From Azolla caroliniana (taxonomy: Eukaryota; Polypodiophyta): 64,000 nt of DNA. Made by a program: the position numbers and the translations under genes. The notes below the pieces were generated by a model. It saw only the letters and a program-made list of their open reading frames with translations, made no database searches and had not been told where the DNA came from. This document shows positions 10,620 to 22,112 of the stretch, piece after piece; position 1 is the stretch's first letter, and every line of letters begins with the position of its first letter. The DNA is taken from NCBI GenBank assembly GCA_043228905.1, contig JBHGNT010000010.1:14756001-14820000 (forward strand), given 5' to 3'.

Positions 10620-13600
10620 TGTGGTGTTTTGGAGTTTTTTTGTTGTTTCCGTTACACATGTTTTCTTTTCGACATGCAAGTTGGCCTATAAGATATGAGT
10701 TGTATATTATCCTATGTACATTGCCTTAACTAATGGAAGTTGTTGTTTTTTTGGAAAAAAACAACTAAAAATATAAGATCAAATGAATAGTGCATTCATT
10801 AAAAAATGGTGATGCGAGAAATACCAATAACAGTTATATAAAAGGATGTTATGAATAAATTACGTGTACAAAATTATGTGCTCAATCACAAGATTGAAAG
10901 ACTTCAAGAAGACATATTTCAAATATGATTGTGCAATCACACTTTGTAATTTAGCTTCAAGAAACACAATTCGATTATTAACGATCAAATATAGTTATGA
11001 AACATATGGTGATACTTGACTAGCACTTGGTAAATTCGGCCCATATTTAGAGTCTTATTCTGTAAAGGATGAATCATTTCATCATTGGTTCAAACCAATT
11101 TGTCCATTACTACGCATGTTTGCATGGGTCATTCATGGTTTGCCAAGAGTATGCAAATTGATAGTTTATTTTTATAAACTAGCTTTTCATAACGCTAGAG
11201 TTGAATCAAAAGCATTGCTTGCAACTTGATAGTTTGTTGTTAAAGTTTAGTTTTATAAATTATAAAAATAACATCATTTACTTTCCTTCATGATGGATTC
11301 AAATGATTTTGTCCATTACTTCATGTCTTTGCACGTCTTTTAAGTTTATGAAGAACATGGAACTTCATAGTTTCTTGTTAACATCTGGATTTACAAATTG
11401 ACATTTTACATTACAAGGGTTCAAACCAATAGCATTGGTTACAAATGGATAGTTTTCTTGTTCAAGTGTAGCTTCATGACATCAAAATTCAATAGTATTG
11501 CTTGCAACTTGAAGTTTTCTTGTTGAAGTGTAGCTTCACGACTTCAAAAAGCAATAGCAATGATTGTCTTCATCATGAGGTTAAAACAAGTAATCCAGGA
11601 TTTCACATGTTTGCATGTGTACGATTTTGAATGACAATGGAACTGAATAATTTCTGGTTAAAAAATAACTTTACAGTTTCCATTTTGACAACCAAAGGGT
11701 TGAAAGCAAGGAACCATTTACCTTGGTTAGTTAGTTCCAACAAATATAAACATAGGTTGTGTACAAAACAAAAGATGAAAACTAAGATAAAAGAAATATC
11801 AACCAACATTTGTACAATAGAGAGTTAAAACCTCTAACATTAGTGGACATACCCTGTTGTTGAGTTTTCCATCATGTGAAGCCCAATTGACTATAATGTC
11901 GTATGCTAGTACATTTTCCTTCAAGTTTATGCTACATTTCACATTTAAACACGTGCATCAATAAACAACTAATACAAGCAAAGCACTTCCTAATCTCTCA
12001 TGTTAACCTCCATTACACACTTTACCCAATCAAATGGATCTAGCTCACAAATGATCATCCAATGCATTGCCAAATCTAGTAAAAGTGGATTATAAGACTC
12101 ATTTGTAGCTTAAAACTAAAGTTCTATTTTGAAGTTTTTAACAAGATCTAGGATTCAGGTCACATCAAATGTTTTTCATTCTTTCACATTATGACAAACT
12201 AATATTATGAAAGGGATGAACTAAAAGACCACATGATATGCGTGAAAGTGTTTTGGAAGTATGCAAATTTGGAAAGATGTCAACACCCAAACTGTCAATT
12301 GATATTGGCATGCTAGTAAATTCCATGTCTGCATCTCCATATAGAAGAATGTATAAGAAGAAAGTGAAGCATGACTTCTATAAATAGGATTAACGCTAAA
12401 AGCACATGGATGATAAGAATATGTATGGGACAAATTATGACTTCATGACAAAATAAAAAACTGACGTTTAGGATAAAGTAAACATTTATTTACTTCAAAA
12501 GGAAAAAATAACGAGTTTTTTACAATTGTGATAAGAATCTCAAACCAGTTTTATATGAGCTTCTTAATATGATTTCATGATAAAAGAATTTGTGCAAGAA
12601 ATTAAACATATTATGATGTAAGAAAAAAATAATCAAACTTTCAATCAATTGAACAATATAATGAAAAGTTCAATCACATTCATAAATACTATAAATTTGA
12701 CAATGTATCAACATATAATGTGCTTCGATTAACTATGATATAGATTAATACGCATTGATCATGCCAAAGAGAAGGGATATCACTGTATCTAATTGGCATG
12801 GGCTAGCCACGATGCCTACTTTTGGACTCATGCATTCATAAACACGTAAACCTACTTTCTGTCTAGCCATGGTGCCTCGTAAAGTGAAGTATGACTTTGT
12901 AGCCAAGTTTATGTAAAATCATGTGGGTCCTAAGTAAATGGGTCAATTAAAAACATATGTTGATAATTTTGTGCTAAAGACATGTCGTCGTAGTGTAAGA
13001 TTGTGTGGGAAAACTATAAGAATCCTTATCTATCTAGAATAGAGTACACAACAATAAAATTTAGGAGAGCACGATTTTGTAACCATTGAGGGTTAAAAAT
13101 GAGCGTTAAGGTTATTGAGCATTTCATAAATATGGGTATGAAAATTCCACGGATTAACACACCTCACATGTGATCCTAATGGGATAGTTAAATATAATAG
13201 GGATATTGAAACACCACGATTCATAGTTTTGGATTATCCATACTTTAAAAACCACAAACCCACTTTGCCAATCTTAGTGAAGATATTATAAGCACGTGCA
13301 CATGCATGAATGTGTATATATTTACTATATTTGCTTACTTACAACAAATGCACAATACAATCATGCTATGATATTTAAGTGAAACATGATGTTGCAACCA
13401 ATAATCATCACTGCAAAAGCACTAGGGATGCTAAGAATATACGACAATTTTGTGTAAATTATGATTTCGTGCTTCAAACATGTATTTAAGGGTGATTGAT
13501 GTATAGATTACTAGGAATAAGATATGGATGCTTACTTCTTTTCTCATGTGGAGTATATTGTGTGAGAAATGAATAAGAATATGTTGATGTTTAAATGAAT

Positions 13601-14849
13601 GAAAAGCTATATTTGTATGTATGTACATATAGTTTATCCCCAACAATTTGGTGAAGCATGACTTCTTAACCAATAAGGATTATTCTAAGACAAGGCATAG
13701 TGCTAAGAACATGGAACTATTTTGTCCATGCACTCATATGTTATTATTATTATTATTATGTTGTAGAGACATGTAAGAGAAACTAAGGCACAAAAAAATA
13801 AAAAATTTTAAATTTAAAGTAGAGGTTGAATATGTTTGGTACTTATACAACAAGATTTCAATGAATTATACGAATCGATGACTGCACGATTTTCCGAGCA
13901 TTTGGAAGAAAATAGCATGCCTTTTATGCGTATTTATAATAGTGTGCATCGTTGAACAAAACCTACCAAGTGTTTGGAAAAGATAGTGTGCATTGATGAT
14001 TGGACTAGCATTGCCTATTGCCAAGATACAATATCGTTAACTTTGTCAGAGGAAGGGAATAAGTTTTTGTTTTCAAACATCACGTTGTGAAACTTAACTA
14101 AGCTCTAAACATTTATATTTGAAAGACATTTTATATTTGAAAGAGAAATTGAATTAGTAAAGCCATAGGCGAATAAGAACATAGATAATTGGTATACTTA
14201 GGTTTTGGACTTATAGCATACTTAAAGCACGTACACTTAGTTTACGTCTAGGTTAAATCACATATACCTTTAGATTCACATTCGTTAATGCTTCCAATGA
14301 TCAGATAAATTACGAATATTAATCAATCATTACGTGTCTTCCTTACAAAAGTGAGAGTGAACCATGGGAGGTCTAAATTATGTATGCATAGAGGCAATTG
14401 GCCATTTTTTGTCCGGCATAATCAATGTCTTGCACATGTATTGCATTTTGTATTAACCTGGTAAGTATGCAACTACTACTATCATTGAAATCAAGGCTCA
14501 CTTATTGACTTGTTATCTGCAACTCAGATGAGTTTCTTACCTTTGCCCATGATATTGCATCAATATCTTAAGCTATAGAGATACACTGATCATTTGTAGA
14601 TGATTTGATGAGTATGTACAAGAAATGTAACATTATTACATTGGTCAACATTTGTATGCGTGTGTGCATGATACAACCATGTTGTCGGAAGAGTGTCATT
14701 CAGAATATCTCAAGCAATTTATAATATGTTGTTCCTACTAGAGTGAACAAGACGTAGATATGCAGGAAGAAGATCATTGGTTCATAAAAGATGGGGCATT
14801 AATACTTGAAGACAAACATAATGCAAAAAAGGTAAATGATATCTTGGAC

Positions 14850-14923
14850 ATACACACACACACACACACAAATCCTAATGGATTGGCTTGAGGTTTTAAC
14901 ATTCAAAGTTTGGACTTTGACCT

Positions 14924-14957
<34 letters not shown>
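14850..14957. repeat. (CA)n ... (GT)n inverted pair
   Basis: A (CA) tract of about 20 bp at 14850-14870 and a (GT) tract of about 32 bp at 14926-14957 face each other across a 55-bp spacer, so the single strand could fold into a hairpin. A further ACACACACATGTGTGTG palindrome follows at about 14971. Confidence 0.8.
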
Positions 14958-14959
<2 letters not shown>

Positions 14960-15282
14960 CTCTTTCTTACACACACACATGTGTGTGCATGTGTATGTGT
15001 GGGGAGGAATAACTGTGTGCACATCTATAGACTATAATACATCAAATCCTGATTTCTAGAATCTTCCATGTGAGTTAGTTATCATATATGTTATACTATA
15101 TTCCATTCTCTCTCACACATTCAAATTTAGACGTCACAATCAATCAACTTGTCATTGTCATACCATGCCATACCATGTCAACATCATCATCATTATTGAC
15201 CATCCCCTTCTTCCTCTCATGATGATGTTGTTGAAAGGGAGAATGTTTAAAAAGAAACAAACAAGAAAAATGATGACCTATG

Positions 15283-15520
15283 AATGACTCACATCTATGA
15301 TTGACCATATTCTCTTTGATTCTTTGACCCTTGACTCTTTGACTTGTCCTTGACCCTTGTCATGACATGATCACAATTGAGGATCCTCTCCCCATCATGA
15401 CTCATCTATGATTGACCATATTCTCATTGATTCTTTGACCCTTGATTCTTTGACCCTTGACTCTTTGACTCTACCCTTGTCATGACATGATAACAATTGA
15501 GGATCCTCTCCCCATCATGA
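15283..15520. repeat. Tandem duplication, about 118 bp unit
   Basis: Two adjacent copies (about 15283-15400 and 15401-15520) share CATCTATGATTGACCATATT, a TTTGACCCTTGA pentad-like run, and TTGAGGATCCTCTCCCCATC at their ends. The CTTTGACCCTTGA/CTCTTTGAC motif is itself repeated two or three times inside each copy, which accounts for the few bases of length difference. Confidence 0.85.
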
Positions 15521-16296
15521 TGTCGTTTTAAAAAGAGAATCTTTATAAACACGATAGTGATGCCCATGTGCCATGTTCTCCTAGATAGTAGTTAGGGACC
15601 AGGGTATGTATGTATGTATGTATGTAATAAATCTTACAAATGTAAACAAGCATTTAACGAGATGATGATGAAGATGATGGATCACGATGCATAAGTCACA
15701 TGAAATCCATCTCTCATGCTAGATATTACCTTGCACAAAAACACCCCACAAGATAATGATGCTATTATTACTTGTCTTTAGTTTATAAACACCCATTACT
15801 AGTTTTCTACGTGGTACTGTTTTTTGGCATTGTATGTGAATCAGAAGTGTAATTTAATAAGCTATCCGTGTCCCAACCTTAAGGAACATAAAAATGTGTG
15901 TCTAATAGATCATGGACTTACAGTTTTTGTGGGTTTTTAATCTTCAATGAGCATATGAGCAAAATATATTACATTGTCACACTTACAAGCAACTCTTACT
16001 TGGTGTTACAATATCATGGTTTCATCACAATTACATGTATGTTAGTGTTGAAAATTCTGTTTTCTTAAACTCTTATACAAATCTAAAGAGTACTCTTGCA
16101 CAAATTCATGGATGATTCTCATTCACATGGAGAAAACCAATGAAAGCCGAGGTATATAAATTGATGCAAAGTTTTTCCTTTTCTTTTCATTAAGTATGTG
16201 AGAACATACTTGGAAATGTCCAATGACATAGCAAAAATTTAGCCAAAATTACATATTGTCTAGGGGTTTCTTTTTTATTACATTACATATGATCCA

Positions 16297-18834
16297 TCAC
16301 ATCTTGCGTGCAAAGCACACCGTCAAACCACCGGGAAAGTGGTGGGTCTTCCGGATGTTGGCAGCTTTCTCGTTCACTTTACGAAGTTGTTCGGCTTGTT
16401 GGGCCTCGGCAGACGCTCGCATCTCCTCCGCCTTGCGGCGCGCGCTCGCCACCTTGCTCATCACCTTGTCTGTGGCTTGAGATCTCAATTTCTCCAATTT
16501 CACCTATACATCATTAGAATCACGTACACATTTAAAATAGCTATAGCATGTATGCATGCCACATTATATAAGTAGTCGCGATATAATGTATGTAGCCTTT
16601 CCATTACATTGCACTTGCTTGCTAGCGCACCTTAAAAGCATGAATATGGGTTCTCGGCTTCGTCTTTTTATTATCTACACTTTTCCCACATTTTCCTAAT
16701 GTGAGAAAAGAGCCCACATCCCCCCATGTTTGCTTAGAGCAAAGTGTTCATAATTTTACGAGCCTTAAAAAGCAATCTTAAAAACCTATTTAACATTATG
16801 AGATTCCCGAACATGACTATATGGTAACTCATAAGCTCATAAAAACATATCATGCTGGAAAAAGGGTCCAATTCACTATCATTGTTAATGCTTACAATAT
16901 TACACCAAAGTTTTTACCTCCAGTTTCTTCAACTCGGCATCGGCTTTGGCCCTTTGCAAAGCTACCCAAGCATCGATCCTTGCTTCCTCACGTTTGTATC
17001 TAAAGAATAGGGGGTGGGTTAAAAAATGGAAAATAAAGAAATCACACAAAGTTTGTACCAAGGACATGAGACAAGTTTGGAAGACACTTCCTAAGTAATC
17101 CTTGTCACACACACACACACACATACACACCCCATGAAAGATTGATCCATAGAATTGCAATTGTAGATGAGAAATTACTCCACTTGTTGCCCGGGGACTA
17201 AGTAGTATTTAATAAGGGTGATTTTGCTTAAAATTAAAGCACACTCACTTGGAGTTCAATTTCGCTCTTTCGGCTTTTTCCCACGCAGTTGCCCGAGCCT
17301 CGAAGCTACCGAAGCGCTCGAAGATGGAGCTCGCCGAGTTGCTACTCGTGTAATGGCTACTCGTGACCTCGCTACTTGCATAGCTAGAGGCACAATCATA
17401 ATGGACATCACACTCCTCCGCATTGTCGAGCTTCTTGGCGATCATGTTGTCCTTGCCGCATAAAAACACTTGCTTCGAGGCCGAGAGCATTGAGCTCGGG
17501 CTTGCCGAGCCGCTCGATACGAGGGTCGCATCGGGGGAGGGCCCCGGACCACCCACCAAATGCCGAGAATCCGTGTGATACGTGCAATGGGTTAACCTAT
17601 CGAGGCTACTACGGTGCCGGGTATCGTCCAACAACAAAGATCGTCCATCGGTGGGCGGGTTGGGGACGTGGTCCTTGCGCATACGATATTGATGATGGTG
17701 GAGATGATGATCGCGAGATCCGTCATTCACGATGAGACCGAGCTTCGCCAGATGGTGGGCCTCGAGCTCGAGGTGGTGATTGGGAGGATTAGGGTTAGGT
17801 ATGGTGTAGGGGATGCCATGGAAGGAGATGGATCTACGGGCGGGCGTGTTGTGGTGGAGACGGGAGGGGGAGGGGGGGTTCGACTTGGCGGGGGTATACG
17901 GCGGCTGAGGCTCCTCCACAAGCTCAAAGTGGTCGAGGGAGCGGCGGTGATGAGAATGTGATGGTGGTGGTGGTGGTGGGTATGGCCCGCATACGGGTAC
18001 GGGTACGGGTACGGGTATGCGTAGTGGTTCGGATAAGGGTAGCGGTACGGGGGCATGAGGCGGGGGCGGGGGGGAGGTTGCCCGGGAGCTCGGGAACGGG
18101 GTGGTGCTCGTGCCCATGTCCCTCCACGACACCGATGCCGATACCTCCGTGCCCGCGTCCTTCATGCTGGAATTAGGGTTCCACCTGCTGCTGCTGCTGC
18201 TACTGCTGCTGCTGCTACCCTCCATTGATTCTAGGGTTTTATTAGTGCCTCCTTCCTTCAACCCTACTAGCCTTAACTCCATTTGCCTCACTATGTCTTC
18301 ACATGTTATAATGTTGTTATGAGAAGCAGCAGCAGAAGAAGAAGAAGAAGAAGAAGAAGAAGGAACTTTAGGAACTACTACTACATTAGTAGTAGTAATC
18401 TTCTCACTAGTATGCCTGCTCCTGCTCCTCCTCCAATTATATCCTACCACATTCTCATCACTTCCATTATAATTGGGACCTGTTAATCCAATCCAGCCAC
18501 ACAAAAAACACCACCATGTTATATAGAAAATCACCTCCCAATTCTATTTCTCTTTTTTTCTTTTTATTTACAGATTCAATCAATTCTATTTTAACTTTCT
18601 TCACCTGCATACAAATTACACACACACACATATATATACACCCACATTAATTAAACCTACACAAAATCCATTACATATACAGTTTGCATATACTCTTGAG
18701 GCTTATTAAAGTCAAATGTAGGATTATGTAATGTCCAGAATTTTATGATCCATAAGACTTACCTTGTGCCACATGATTGTTATTCATATTCTGGTCCTTG
18801 ATCAATTGTGACTCGCTTCCAGTAGCTTCGTCAC

Positions 18835-18868
<34 letters not shown>

Positions 18869-20635
18869 GATGTTTAATGGCTTAATGTTAATCATCTCTT
18901 GGGATACTAATCCAGATTCTCCATTTTTAGTGCTATCTGCAGGATTAATACCATTCTTGGACATATTATAATCACTGGATTTGGAAGATGCTGTTGCTGA
19001 TGCTGATGCTGATGACGATGATGATGTTGATCCGCATTTCCTTTTCATCTTCCCTAGGATTTGATTATGTTTAAATCTCTCTTTGTAATCGATCCAAGAA
19101 ATTCGACCATTAGCATTAGTATTAGCATTAACATTAATACGATTGTGATTAGCGACCTCCCCATCACTAACAACCACATTAGTGTTGTGTTTGTTGCTGT
19201 GGCTGTGATTACCATTCTTCTTTATGTCAATTAATCTACAGTAATTTTTATGCTCATTACTACTAGATAGTGCAGAGCTATCATGGTTGTTGCTTGCCTC
19301 AATTGTTACATTATTCTCGGCATCCGAATGGGAGCCATCAAATATTCTTCTGCACACATGATTATCAACATGATCATAACTATTTCGCTTATAATTAGTA
19401 AGGACGGACTCTTTCATCCCACTCCTCTGATGAATTAATGGCAACGGTCCATGATCATCTAGCCTTTCATCATTCTTCTTATTTGAGGGGACCTGGTTAG
19501 TCATAATTGGATTTCCGAATCGGGTCCCATCATCGGATGAAGTGGAGGAAGATTTCATTGCATGATTCTCATCATTAATCATCCTACACCCATGATTCCT
19601 TTCTAACCTAGGATCTTCTGCAGCATATTTACCTGATGAATCTAACCCTAATTCATGGGTACCGGATTGTGCACCATGATAAACCGTAGGTTTCTGAAGC
19701 AGTTGAGTGATTAGCACTGATTTGGGATGGATCGCTCCAAGACCCTCATTAATCATGGGCTGTGTGATCATGTCAATACTACTATTATGGTGAATCTGAT
19801 CATTATTGTTGGAAAGCCACTTCTCTGCATCATCCCACTTGGAAGGAATCATATGGATTCTTCTCCCAGCATTCTTAATGATGAGGGCATCCGAGTCATT
19901 CTTCACGAATCCGGGGCTTGATTTCCTGATGATGCTTGGTTGAGTGTTGTGGCTTGGATTAATCTCAGAGTGATTAACGCTGCTGACACTAATCTCAGGG
20001 AGATTAGCAGTATTCACAGCCTTCTTGCATCGGAGCTTAGGATTAATGGGTACAGGCAGCTTACTAGTATTGTAAGAGCCGCTCATCAGTGTTAATGGCT
20101 CTCTACTGATGAACTGCCCATGATTTACTACTCTCTCATCTTTACCGCCATCGCCATCGCCATCGCCATCACCATGATTCTGATTCTGATTCTGATTCTG
20201 ATTCTGATTCTTATGCTTATTCTTACCATCATTGATGGTGTTGCTCTCATTCTCCTTGATCATTCTGTTGAATGCATTGGCCATTCCTATGTTGTTCTCT
20301 TTAGACCGTTCCATGCTGTCTTCCTGCAAACATCATCATAATCACCATAATAACAACAGATTAGTCCATAATGTATAAAAAAATCTTCCGCCGCAGAAGA
20401 ATGGTATGCTATGCATGAATGCATGTAGGTATGTATGTATTGCTATGTATGTATGTATCATGTATGTATGTATGTATGTATGTTATTGCTATGTATGTAT
20501 GCATGTATGAGAGAATTTGGAGAGAATATCAGTATGTAGTTGAAGGAGGAGTAGAAGTACATTTGGAGAGACATGAGGGCTTGATGATTCATCTCCCCAA
20601 GAGAGTGGCGAAGGGTCGCTATAATTAGCCTGCAT
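16297..20635 (-). CDS. Remorin family protein, long N-terminal region (about 1051 aa)
   Basis: Remorins are plant-specific proteins that coat the inner face of plasma-membrane nanodomains. The model joins 20635-20561, 20323-18763, 18479-17249, 16999-16918 and 16503-16297. All introns have GT..AG ends (GTAC, GTAAGT, GTGAGT and GTAAAA donors) and every join keeps frame. Residues from about 935 form the remorin C-terminal coiled coil: ATAWEKAERAKLNSKYKREE, IDAWVALQRAKADAELKKLE, then VMSKVASARRKAEEMRASAE and AANIRKTHHFPGG. Residues around 650-670 carry KDAGTEVSASVSWRDMGT, and ARRSISFHGIPY follows; both are hallmarks of the large remorin group like Arabidopsis At1g30320/At2g02170. Exon 2 has IPSKWDDAEKWL, also typical. 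Relatives are nearer 500 residues; Ser, Asp, His and Pro runs inflate this one. A lone Cys near the C terminus (LTVCFARKM) might be lipidated. Exon 1 (MQANYSDPSPLSWGDESSSP) is the least certain; otherwise the start is ATG at 20314. Confidence 0.85.
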
Positions 20636-20680
20636 GGTATGTATGTATGTATGTATGTATGTATGTATGTATGTATGGTC
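20405..20680. repeat. (TATG)n tracts around remorin exon 1
   Basis: ATGT/TATG tetranucleotide runs lie at 20425-20505 and 20637-20677, in intron 1 and the presumed 5' UTR of the remorin gene. Confidence 0.9.
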
Positions 20681-20847
20681 TTTAAGAGAAATTAAGGTTG
20701 CAAATGGAGTTAATCCTCACCCTAATTAAGGAAGGGCTTCTTGTTAATGCTAGAGATTGGGAGAAAAAGTGGGGGTGGGGGTTTAAGCAGGGGAGAGGAA
20801 GGATTGATGCTTGTTGAAGTTAATTAAAGAAGAAGAAGAAGATGATG

Positions 20848-20850
<3 letters not shown>

Positions 20851-20896
<46 letters not shown>

Positions 20897-20980
20897 CTAT
20901 GGAGAGACTGAGTTGAATTTGAAGTATGTATGTATAATAGGATATACATATAGTAGCTATAGGGTCTAGCTATTTATATA
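20851..20980 (-). promoter_or_regulatory. Remorin promoter: TATA box and GA/CT leader tract
   Basis: On the minus strand TATATAAATA at 20980-20971 is a good plant TATA box. A start site about 30 bp downstream would give a 5' UTR of roughly 300 nt before the exon-1 ATG at 20635. That leader would contain a (CT)n tract (read as GA on the plus strand, 20852-20893), a common plant core-promoter/5' UTR feature and potential binding site for GAGA-type BPC factors. The link to transcription is inferred from position only. Confidence 0.5.
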
Positions 20981-20983
20981 TAG

Positions 20984-21035
20984 ATAGATAGATGGATAGA
21001 TAGATAGGAGAGATAGATGGATAGATAGATAGATA
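20984..21035. repeat. (GATA)n tract upstream of remorin
   Basis: Runs of GATA with GGAGA interruptions, two related halves (about 20984-21010 and 21012-21046). They are just upstream of the TATA box. Confidence 0.85.
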
Positions 21036-21329
21036 GGAGAGATAGGGAGTGCATGTTTTATGTACATATATAGTATAGAGAGTAGGGTGACCTTAGCATG
21101 ACTCAGTAGCTAGCTAGCTAGCCATATGTATATATCTACATATATAATTTAGATGAAAGATAGCTATACCTACTATAGCTTTTTTATATACATAATACAT
21201 ATGTACATATAGTATTATGGATAGAGTGACTCTATCTTTAGCTCTACTATATGACGTGACAAATTAGACAATCCTAAGGTCAATACATATATGTACATAT
21301 AGATATATCTATACACATATATATCCATA

Positions 21330-21620
21330 TATGTATGTATGTATGTATGGATGGATGGATGTATGGATGATGGATGGATGGGTGGATGTGTCACGTGTGT
21401 GTGGTTGTATGTATGTATGCATGCATGCATGTATGTATGTATGTATGTATGTATGTATGGATGGATGGATGTATGGATGATGGATGGATGGGTGGATGTG
21501 TCACGTGTGTGTGGTTGTATGTATGTATGCATGCATGCATGTATGTATGTATGTATGTATGTATGTATGTATGGATGGATGGATGGATGTGTCACGTGTG
21601 TGTGGTTGTGTGTATGTATG
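21330..21620. repeat. Higher-order minisatellite of TATG/GATG units, about 110 bp period
   Basis: A block made of (TATG)n, (GATG)n, a GGGTGGATGTGTCACGTGTG core and (ATGC)n is repeated nearly identically, starting near 21330 and 21440, with a shorter third block ending near 21620. The cores TGTCACGTGTGTGTGGTTGT occur at about 21388, 21498 and 21588. The CACGTG inside is a G-box sequence, but its placement in a minisatellite gives no reason to think it regulatory. Confidence 0.85.
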
Positions 21621-22018
21621 TGTCCCATGTACATTGCATGTCCTTGGAGAGATCTCCTTGGACCATATGAAATGTCCCTATTTCCCATGACCCAATACCT
21701 TGTATTTGAACAACCTACCTAGCTCCATATGTACATGTATGTGTATATATGCGTATTATGCAAAATGCGCATGCGAATGTGAATAGGGGTGTGTCTCGTT
21801 CCCTCATGCCTTGTCATATCGGTCATCTTCACGAGATCCTTGAATTTCTTCTTCTTCTTTTCCCTTCCCCGGATCACCACACTTAAAAAGCTCATTTGTT
21901 CACTTGCTTGTAACGAACGTTGTGTGAAATGTAAGTTTCATATTCGCCTTTGGCATCGATTGTGACTGTCATCAGTTTTCTCGTGATCTAAATCTGATCT
22001 GTCTTTCTCTTGTCAATT

Positions 22019-22112
22019 TTGTTGTAACCAATTGTCTCATGGGCCAAATTTGGTCTTAGAAGACATTAATATTTCTTTCTTTCTTTCTTTCTTTCTCTCC
22101 CTCCCTCCATCA
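22019..22112 (+). mobile_element. LINE 3' tail, 5'-truncated copy
   Basis: TTGTCTCATGGGCCAAATTT, GGTCTTAGAAGACATTAATA and then (TTTC)n match the 3' UTR that follows the LINE zinc finger at 3700-3755. Only the last 80-90 bases are present, ending in a TTTC/CTCC tail. Confidence 0.6.

Larger units (their letters stand above)
4980..10770 (+). mobile_element. Near-full-length, inactive LINE (L1-like non-LTR retrotransposon)
   Basis: All expected modules occur in the right order on one strand: an ORF1-type protein with a zinc knuckle (4987-5325), an apurinic-type endonuclease (6282-7057), reverse transcriptase (7342-8679), a connection region (8690-9888) and a zinc finger plus C-terminal region (9889-10619). 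The element then ends near 10735-10770 in a T-run/A-run foldback. At least three frame changes and several stops break it, so it cannot make the proteins. I did not find a clear target duplication or 5' end; the 5' boundary given is approximate. Confidence 0.85.
10771..16296. other. Gene-poor intergenic region
   Basis: About 5.5 kb of AT-rich sequence with stops in all frames; the longest open frames (60-80 codons) are unconvincing. Visible structure is limited to short degenerate repeats around GGTTCAAACCAAT and TAGTTT(C)TTGTT at 11090-11530, an opposed pair of (CA)n and (GT)n tracts at 14850-14957, a tandem duplication at 15283-15520 and a (TATG)n tract at 15605-15625. Confidence 0.6.

Noticed and set aside
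17614-18486. Several open frames on the plus strand opposite remorin exon 3
   Set aside because: They mirror the GC-rich, Pro/Ser/His-coding exon; their products (Arg/Val runs, Leu/Arg homopolymers) are reverse readings of codon repeats.
21215-21722. Long frames on both strands encoding His/Thr/Tyr/Ile or Met/Tyr/Val/Cys repeats
   Set aside because: They are translations of the TATG/GATG minisatellite, open in all frames because the repeat unit lacks stops.
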